This document shows positions 53,056 to 62,000 of a stretch of DNA of 64,000 bases, one piece after another; the first letter of the stretch is position 1; every line of letters starts with the position of its first letter. A program made the translations under genes and the position numbers. The notes below the pieces were generated by a model. The model worked only from the letters and a program-made list of their open reading frames with translations, did no database searches and was not told the DNA's origin. The stretch is from Gymnodinialimonas ceratoperidinii (GTDB lineage: Bacteria; Pseudomonadota; Alphaproteobacteria; Rhodobacterales; Rhodobacteraceae), in contig NZ_CP079194.1 of assembly GCF_019297855.1 (NCBI RefSeq), positions 3,335,501 through 3,399,500 of the forward strand, written 5' to 3'.

Positions 53056-56000
53056 TTAAGTGCCTATGCGCCAGCCACCCATCTGCCAAGGGGGCGTTTG
53101 GTCGGTTTGGGCGATGAAGGCCGCAATCTCGGCTTCGAGTTGCTCGAGATCCGCCGCGCCGCCCGGTTGCAGGGCCGCCTCGTCGAGGTCCGGCGCCGTG
53201 CCTTCGCGCTGGTCGCCGTCCTGCTGCGGTGGCAGGCCATCCTCGGTCAGCGGGTTGACGCCTTCGCCGCCCAGAAGCTGCTCTTCCGAGATCATCCGGA
53301 AGCCCGAGAGACCCAGTTTGCCGCCCGAGGTATTGAGCAGCGACAGGAGGTCTTCCAGCGCCGCCTCGCCGAAGAATTCGGCCGGCATGAACAGCAGGTC
53401 CATACGGTCGCCACGCAGGGTGCCGAGGTTGGTGTAATCGCCCAGGTCGAGGTCGTCGTCATTGGCGACCACGCCGATGAACTCGGTGCGTTCCGAGGCG
53501 AAGTTCACACCCAGGGTGAGCTGAACCAGAAGGTCGAGATCGCGCACGGCCGGGGTCAGGAACGAGGTCACGAGATCGCGGCCATCGCCCTGCGGCTCGA
53601 ACCGCAGGCGCAGGAATTCGCCCGCCGCGATATCGGTGCCGTAATCGAGGCTGAAGAGATCGTCGCCGATGCCGCCGATCATCACGTCGCGCCCGATGGT
53701 GGGGTCCGGGATGGTGTCGCCGATCAGCGTGTCGTCGCCGCCGTCCTCGATGAAGGTGCTCTCGAAGGTGCGCTCGCCCCGCTCGATCGAGCCGGTGCGA
53801 TAGAGCAGGCCGTTGTCGCCCTGCAGCAGATCGTTGCCGGCGTTGCCCTGCAGCAGATCGCCCCCGGCGCCGCCGATTTGCACGTCGCGGTCCGAGCCGC
53901 CGGTGATCGTGTCGTCGCCGCCGGTCGATGGCTGCGTGGAGGCGACCCGGAGATAGAAGCCTGTCGCGCCCTCGCCCTCGATCTCACCGGCGTCGCCGAT
54001 CACGATGTTGAGCCCCGACGCGCTGAGCGATGTGTCATCGCCCTCGCCCAGGATCACCCAGTCGTCACCGGCACCCGAAGAGACGGAGTCGTTGCCGCCA
54101 TGGGCCGGATCTTCGATCACGCTTTCGAAGAAGGAGCGGACCCCTGCCTCGAAAGTCAGTACCGCCATGTCGCCGGCAATCACGTCATCGCCGCCCGCGG
54201 TGGTCACGTCATCCGCCCCGGCACCGCCGAAGACGAAGGTGGTGCCGTTGCCCGCGGTGACGATATCGCCCACGCCGATGGCGCTTTCGATGGTCTCGAT
54301 CCGCAGGAGGTTGCCCGCGGCGTCGGCCTCGATCCGGCCGTTGTCGCCAAGCGCGATGCCACCGCCGGAGCCCAGATGGATCTCGTCCACCCCGACGCTG
54401 CCGATGACCCATTCCTCGCCGGAGCCGCCGTTGATCGTGTCGTTGTCGCCGATGGCGCCGTTGGCGGGAGAGGTCGTCGCCATGATCGGCTGCACCCCGT
54501 CAAGCGCGAAGGTGAGCATCGCGGTGTCGCCGAAGATGATCGCCTCGCTGGCGGCCGTGGTCACGGCGTCCGTGCCGGCCCCGGCAACGACGATGTCGCG
54601 GCCATTGCCGGTGAGCGTGACGACATCGTTGCCGCCCTCGTCCTCGCGCAGCGAGCGGACCATCACGAGGTTGTCGGTGTTGTAGGCGCGGTTGGTGCCG
54701 CCGATCTGGTCCACGATGCCGAAGTCGGCAATCACAAGATTGCTGCCGGAACCGGAAATCAGGTCCGTGCCCGCGGCGCCCAGAGCATCGCCGGTCTGCG
54801 GGTTGAAGCCTGCGTCCGGTTGTACCTGCGCGGTGACGATGGTGATCAGCTGGTCCTGCTGGTCGAGACGCACGGACTGGTCGATCCGCAGGCCGTTGTC
54901 GCCGTAGACGTGATCGGAGCCACCGAGGGCGTTGATCGTGTCATCGCCGGAGCCGCCAAGCAGGTGGTCGTTGAAGTTGCTGCCGGTGATATTGTCGTTG
55001 CCGACGCCGCCGTAAGCCATCACGAAGCCCGAGGCGCCGCTGGCGTCGATCACGTCATTGCCACCTACTGCGAACCGGCGGCCGGAGCCGTCGATGGCCT
55101 CGGTCGTGCTGTTGTAGCGCATGCCGTCCTGGGTGCTGTCGCCGAGGATGGCGAGCATCCGGTCGGCGCCGCCCGCCTGGGCATCGGCAGTCACGCGGAT
55201 CGTGTCCGCCCCGCCGCCGCCATGGACCACGGTCAGCGCGCCCTCCGCGGTGCTGTCGATGTCGAGCGTGTCGCTCGCGGAGCCGAGGAGCAGTTCCACC
55301 ACTTCCATGTTCTCGTAGTTGATCCCGGCACGGAAGCTGCGCGGATCGGGCGTGGTCGGCGTGCCGAAATTCAGCTCCAGATCGGTGGCGCGCATGTCGA
55401 AGCCCGAGAGGTTGCCCTCTTCCAGGCGACCCGATTGCACCGCCGCGCTGCCGTCGTTGAACATCACCAACCGGTCGGTCTGCTCGTCTTCATTGACCGG
55501 ATTGGAGACCTGCACCAGATCGGTATCGGTCTCGGTCGGCAGGGTGATGCCCTTGATGATGGCGCGGTCAGCGCCCGGCCCGGTGCCGCCGAAGAGGAAC
55601 AGCGGCCCCTGGATGCCCGAGAGCAGGTGGTTCTGCGCGCCCGGCTTGATGGTCGGCTGCGGCTCTTCGGTCACGGTGCCGATGGTCAGCTCGATCGTGA
55701 TCGGCTGATCCCAGTTCTCGTCGGTGAAGGTCACCGTCTTTTCGGTGGCGTTCCAGCGCGGATCGGTGCTGCCCGCGATGGTCTGACCGTCGGTCAGGAC
55801 CGAGACCACGACCTCGGTATGTTCCTCGGGCACCTTCGACAGGACGAGGGTGTAGGTGTCGGGGTTCGTCGCGGAAACGATGGTGTCACCATTGGTTTCC
55901 GTGACGATGACCTCGCCCTTGTCGTTGTCGAATATCCGCACGTCGATCTCGGTCGCCTCGGCCGTATCGACCCAGGAGGCCTGGGTCGTCGCAGCCGTGT

Positions 56001-59000
56001 CGAGGGTGATCGACAGGGTCTGCCGTTCACGGTTCTCTTCGAGGGTGTCGTCCACGGCGGTGACCACGATGTCGATGCCGGCGGCGTAATTGTCCTCGGT
56101 AAACTTGAGTTGCAGCTTGCCGTCGACCACCTCGGTGTAGGTTTCATCCGCGCTGGTGACCGTGAAATCACCGGCCGGGAAGTCGACCACGTAGAAGATG
56201 TCCTCTCCGTTTTCAGGCTGACGCGAGGCGGTGATGTTCAGGGTCACGCCCGAGCCGCCTTCGACCACGTCGATGGAGGAGGGGTTGCCGTCGACGCGGA
56301 TGCCGTAGGCGTCGTCGTCGAAGACCGTCACTTCGGCGTTGGCGATCTTGGTCTTGCCGATCTTCTCGGCTGTCTCTGCATCGGTGCCGGTGGCAGCTAC
56401 CGCCTGATGCGAGACCACGATCTTGCGGGTGCCTTCGGCGGCGTCATCCTGCGGCGCCTGCACGTAGACCGTCTGCCACGCGGTGGAGTTGGTGAAGGTC
56501 AGCACGGTGGCCGAGCGGTAGCCCGAAGCCGAGTTGGAGGAGACGGCGATAGATTCCGCCTTCCGCGCGCCCGGCAGGCTGCGATCCTGCGAGGAGGAGC
56601 GCGTGGCCGAGACCGTCAGGTAGGCCGTTGCCGCGACCGCCTCGGTCATGCGGATGCGGTAGAACCCGTGGGTGCCGCCCTCTTCCAGCACCGCGAGGCC
56701 GCTGGTGTCGACCTCGAAGAGGCCCGAGCCCTCGTTGGCCACGTTCAGGCGCAGACCGTCCACGAAGATCCCGTTGTAGGCCGGGTCGTCGGATTGCACC
56801 GAATGGTTGACGATGCCCGAAGATCCCTCGACCTCGAGCGAGACGATATCGGTGGTCACGTCGCCCGCGACGCTGATGAAGTCCGAGCCGAGCCCGCCGA
56901 TGACCGTCACGGTCATGTTCGCGGCGGTGGACTGGACGTAGAAGCTGTCGTCGCCCTCCAGACCGTCGATCTCGGCGCGTTCCACGCCCTCGAAGCTGAT
57001 GTTGAGACCGGCGCCGAAGATGCCCTGCTCGGTGATCAGGAAGCTGTCGTTGCGCTCGGTGCCGAGCACCACGATGCTGTCGATCCCGGCCCCGCCGTCG
57101 ATCGCGAGCGGCGCGTTGATGTTGTAGAGGAAGCTGTCGTCGCCGCCGCCGCCGAAGGCCTCGGCATCGCCGCCACCGGCAGTCTTGTTCGGGTTTTCAG
57201 CCAGCACGAAGGCGCGGACCACGAAGGTGTCGTCACCATCCTCGCCGTAGAGCTTGGTGAGACCCTTGTTGGAATAGACGTTGAAGGTGTCCTCGCCCAG
57301 ACCGCCATAGACCACCATCGGGTGGCTGTTGCCGACCGAGAGGAAGCCCTGCGTCGTCTCATTGGTCTCGATCTCGTCGCCGAGCAACACGTTGGGCACG
57401 ATCCGATCGGAGCCAAACATCTGGCCGATCTGGAAGGTGTCGTCGTCGGCACCACCATCGAGCGTGATCAGCGTGCTGGTGTCGTCGGACGCGATCATGT
57501 CGGCGCCGCCGAGGGTGTTGACCCGCACGCGGCCATTGATCGAGCCGTCGTAGTTGATCCGCTCGAACTTGTCGGACCGCGAGCCGTCCAGGTTCTCGTT
57601 CAGGAGCGCGATGAAGTTCTTGCGCACAAGCACCTCGTCCGCGGCGCCATCGCGACCGTTGATCGTCAGGATATCGGCGCCGTCATCCAAGGCACCGGAG
57701 TCCTTCACGGTGATGACGTTGCTGACCACGCCGCTGCGACGGTTGATGATGTATTCATCGGCGTTGCCCTGACCATCGAGGAGGAAGCTGTCCAGCGGAT
57801 CGCGCTCGCCCAGTTCGGTGACGGTGATCGTATCGGTGCCGTCGCCGGTCATCACGCTGACGTCGCCGGTCAAGGTGCCGGGCTGGATCAGGATCGTGTC
57901 AGCGTCGCTATTACCGATGATGGTGGTTGTCGCGGCAGAGATCTCGCCGAAGATATTGACGGTCGACCCCATCTGGTAGGGATCGCCGAAGGCCGGGGTG
58001 ATCGTTTCACCGTCGCTCACGCCTTCATCCACCTGCAAGACGATCGAGCCGGTCACGGTCATGGAGCTTGCGGCGGTCTGCTCAAAGTCGTCGCCGACAT
58101 TGAACGTCAGGTTCTTCGCCGTGACGCCGGTTTCACCGACGCTGATGTCACCCGAAAGGGTGAGGTCATCGGTCAGGGCGGTGGTTTCGCGCACGACGAT
58201 GCGCACGTTACCCAAGGATTTGACCGCGAAGCCGTCGTAGTAATTCTCGTCGATCAACAACGCCTTGAGGTTCTCGACCACCGCACCGCCAAGCCCCGCG
58301 TCCAGCGCCACGCGCGTGACGTTGAGTTCGAGGTGATTGGCCTCGGAGCCGATCGTGGCCCCCTGCAGACGGGCAGTTTGGGTCGTGATGTTCGCGTCGG
58401 TGTCGAGGTTGCCGTCGGAGATTGCGGTGCTGCTGGACATGGTCACAACGTTGCCGGACTGGACCGTATCCACCCGGATATCGCCGCGCGAGGTCAGCCA
58501 GACCTCGTTCACGGCCTGGGCGTTGAGCACGGTGTTCGTACCGGTCAGCAGGATGTCGAGGGATTGGCCCACGCCACCGATGTTGCCGAGGTTCGAGCGC
58601 ATGGTCAGGCCAGCCGCCGACAGCGTGCCGGCCACGGCACCCTGGATCGACTGTTCCGACAGGATATCGGCGAAGCCGGTGACGGTCAGGCCCTTGTCGG
58701 CCAGCGTCAGGACGGTCAGTTCATGCAGGTAAAGCGTACCGCCGACCGTGCCTTCGACGGTCGTGCCGATATTCGTCTCGATCCGATCGTCGGTGGTGCC
58801 GAAGCTGCCGCCGACGTTCAGGACCAAGCGCACCGCGGTGATATCCGCGGAGGGATCATCATCATCGCTGGCCAGATCGGTGACGTCACCGTCCACGTTC
58901 AGCGTCACGGTGCCGCCGATGGAGTCGATGTCGCCGATCTTCAGGCCATTGCTCATGGACAGCGTCAGGTCGCCGCCGACAAGGGCGCGCTCGACCGTCA

Positions 59001-62000
59001 GATCGCCACCGAGCTGTTCGATGTTCGCGTCGCGCGCGGCTTGCACCAGCAGCACGCTGTCACCGGACGCGTCGATGGTGAAGGCCGTCTCGGACGAGCC
59101 GATTTCGCCGTCGGAGATCAGGCTGATGTATTCCTGAGCCGTGGCGGCCGCCCCGGCGGTGCCGGAGACGTCCAGAAGGTTGCCGGTGGTCAGGATACGG
59201 AGGAAGCCGCCGCTGTCGGCCTTGCGCACGTTCAACTCCACGCCGTCGTGGCCGATGCCCGCCATGCCGGTCGAGATCATCTGCAGCAGCATGGATGCCG
59301 TGGGGGTGGAGGCCCGCAGGTTCACATCCGCGAAGGGCTGCGCCGAGACACGCTGTACGTCCCAGAGATCCTTGAAGAAATCGCCATTGTCGAGCGTGAT
59401 GCTGCCCGCCTCGGGCACCTTGTTGATCGCATCGGTGATGTCGGTCCAGCTGGTGCCGGGATCAGCCCAGTTGATCGTCTGCGGATCAACCGTGGTATCG
59501 GTGCCGCCGTATTGGAACAGCTTGTAGGTGCGCGCCGTGGCGTCGCCACCGGTCTGATCGGGCCAGACGTTCCAGATCACCAGAACCTCGCCGGTCTTGA
59601 TGTCGGTCGGCACGGGGTTCAGCAGGTCCGCGTAGACCAGATCGATCTTGGTCCAGTTGCTGGTGTCATCCGCCAAAGCGCCTTCGGCCGGCTCGTCGCC
59701 GACGGCGAGGATGATCTCGCCACCCGTCCGCACGTAGATCTGGTGCACGATATCGATCACGTCCTGCGTCTGCAGGGCACGGCGCAGGTTCTGCGCGTCG
59801 AGACGCTCCTGCTTCTCGGCGTCGGAGAGCGAGTCGTCGATCGTCAGATCGAGGGTGAAGTCGATATCCACAGGCTCTGTCAGCGTGCCGATCCGGCCTT
59901 CGCCCGCGGCCTTGTCGCCGGCCGCGTTCAGGATCACTTCCGGCGCGATGATGTTGGCATTCTCGGCTGCCGCAGTGGCACCGCCAAGGATCGCGCCGAC
60001 TTGCAGCAGCGGATAGAGCTTGCTGGCCACGGCGGCGGGGAGCGCGGCGTTCATCGCGCCGATCTTGTCCAGTTCCGCATCGATGGCGGTTTCGCGGGCC
60101 TCGTCCTCAAGGAACAGGCTCTCGACATAGGTCGCCTTCTGCTCGCGATCCTTGTTGGCTTCGTGCAGCTCCTTGAAGCGATACTCGAGCGACGTGTTGA
60201 TCGACGCGAGGGCGGCCACGCCGTCAAAGCCCGGCACCAGAGCGTCAAGGCTGCCGTCGGCGATCTCGTCGTCGATATCGCCACGGGCGCCGAAGAACAT
60301 GGAGACCACGTCGGGTTCCTCGTCCACATCGAAGGTAGCCGCAGTGTCGGCACCGTCGCGGACCTCGGTGACATAGGTGACCAGCGTCGCGTTGCTTGCG
60401 GACCAAAGGGCATCGTGGATCGGACGGAACCGATCGACCGCCGCGGCCTCGGCTTCGGCAAGTTCCTCCGGTGTAGCGCCCGGATTTTCCGTGGCGACGA
60501 GCGTCTTCAGGCCGGGCATGGTTGCCAGGTCGGGCTTGTCGACGGAGTCCACGTGGATGGAGTTGATGTAGTCGCTGACATCGGTATTCGCGCCCACGTC
60601 CTGCGTCGCAAGGAACAGGTGGATGGACCCGTAAGTCTCCGCGAGACCGGCACCGAACTGGTTGCGCAATTGCGTGGCGGCTTCGGCCTTGAAGGTCGAC
60701 ATTTCCGTGAGCGCGACGGTTTCGCCATCCACGTAGATCAGCTCGTAGTAATCATTGTAGCTGGCCGTGTCGCGGAACGACTTGTCGTACTCCGCCGCAT
60801 GGATATCCGCGAAACGTGCTGTCTGCTGCGCGCGGGCCTCGGCCTCGGTGATTTCGTTCGCGGCGGCGGTGTTCGCAACCAGCGTGTTGAAGGCATCGAC
60901 ATTGTCGAGATCCGCGTCAACCGGACCGCCGCCGCCGGGTGTGCGCACGAGAGCCCAGTAATCGTTGTAGGCGCTGTTCGCCGTCCGGACTTCTCCATCC
61001 AGCGTGCGGCCTGCGATAACGCGCGAGGCATCTTCAGAGCCGAAGCGATCGAGATAGGCCGCGAGGCGGGCCTCGGTCAGAGCCGTGTCATCCTCGAAGT
61101 TGTAATCGAGGATGTTGCCCGACCACGTGCCGAGGCTGACAACACCTTCCAGCGCGCCAACGGAAATCGTGGCGTCACCCTGATCTTCACGGATGAAGCT
61201 CGTGCGGATCTTGGTGGGTTTGACGAGGTGCATGTCGCCCTCGGTCTCGACCACGTGCACACCCAGGGCGGACGCCGCGGTGAAGCCGCCGTCAACCGCG
61301 AGGTGATCGGTGTCGATCAGGATCGGGTTGCTGGTCGTGCCGATGATCGACTCGGTCGATTGCAGCTCGACACGGTTGCCCCGGATATGCGGGTCGGTGC
61401 CATTCACGGTGTCGGCAAAAATGCCCTGCGGCGCGTTGATGTAGACGTTGCCGCCGTTCGACCATGCGCGCTTGATGAGGACAGAGCCATCGGCGTTGGT
61501 GTTGGAGCCAATGCCGATCTCGATGTCTGCATTGGAAATGATATCGATGTACTGGGCGCTCGCAGGCGCGGTGGGTTCAGTCGATGCCGCCGCGGAAAAG
61601 AGCGAGAAGGCTCCGAACGTGGCTGCAACGGGCGCGGCTGGCGCAACGAAGGTGACCAGCGTGAGGTCGACCCTGCCATTCGTGCGCATGGCCTGGAACT
61701 GGCCTGTGATCGACACCCGGTCGGTCGCGATCACGGCACCGCCATTCATGCCCATGGCCTTGCTGGCCGTACTGAACGAGTTGTTGATCGTGACGTGCGC
61801 ATGAGCCGCCGTTTCGATGTTGCCGGCAATCTGCAGATCGCCAACGCTTTCGATAACCACCGTGGGGGTTGCGCTAGAGGTCAGGAACCCGACCTCGATC
61901 GCATGGTCGGCACGCAGGCCGATATCCCAGTATTTCTTGATGCCTTCGACGGTCGTGGTCTCTTCGTAGACGGTCTTCTTCTTCAGGTAGCCGCCGCCCT

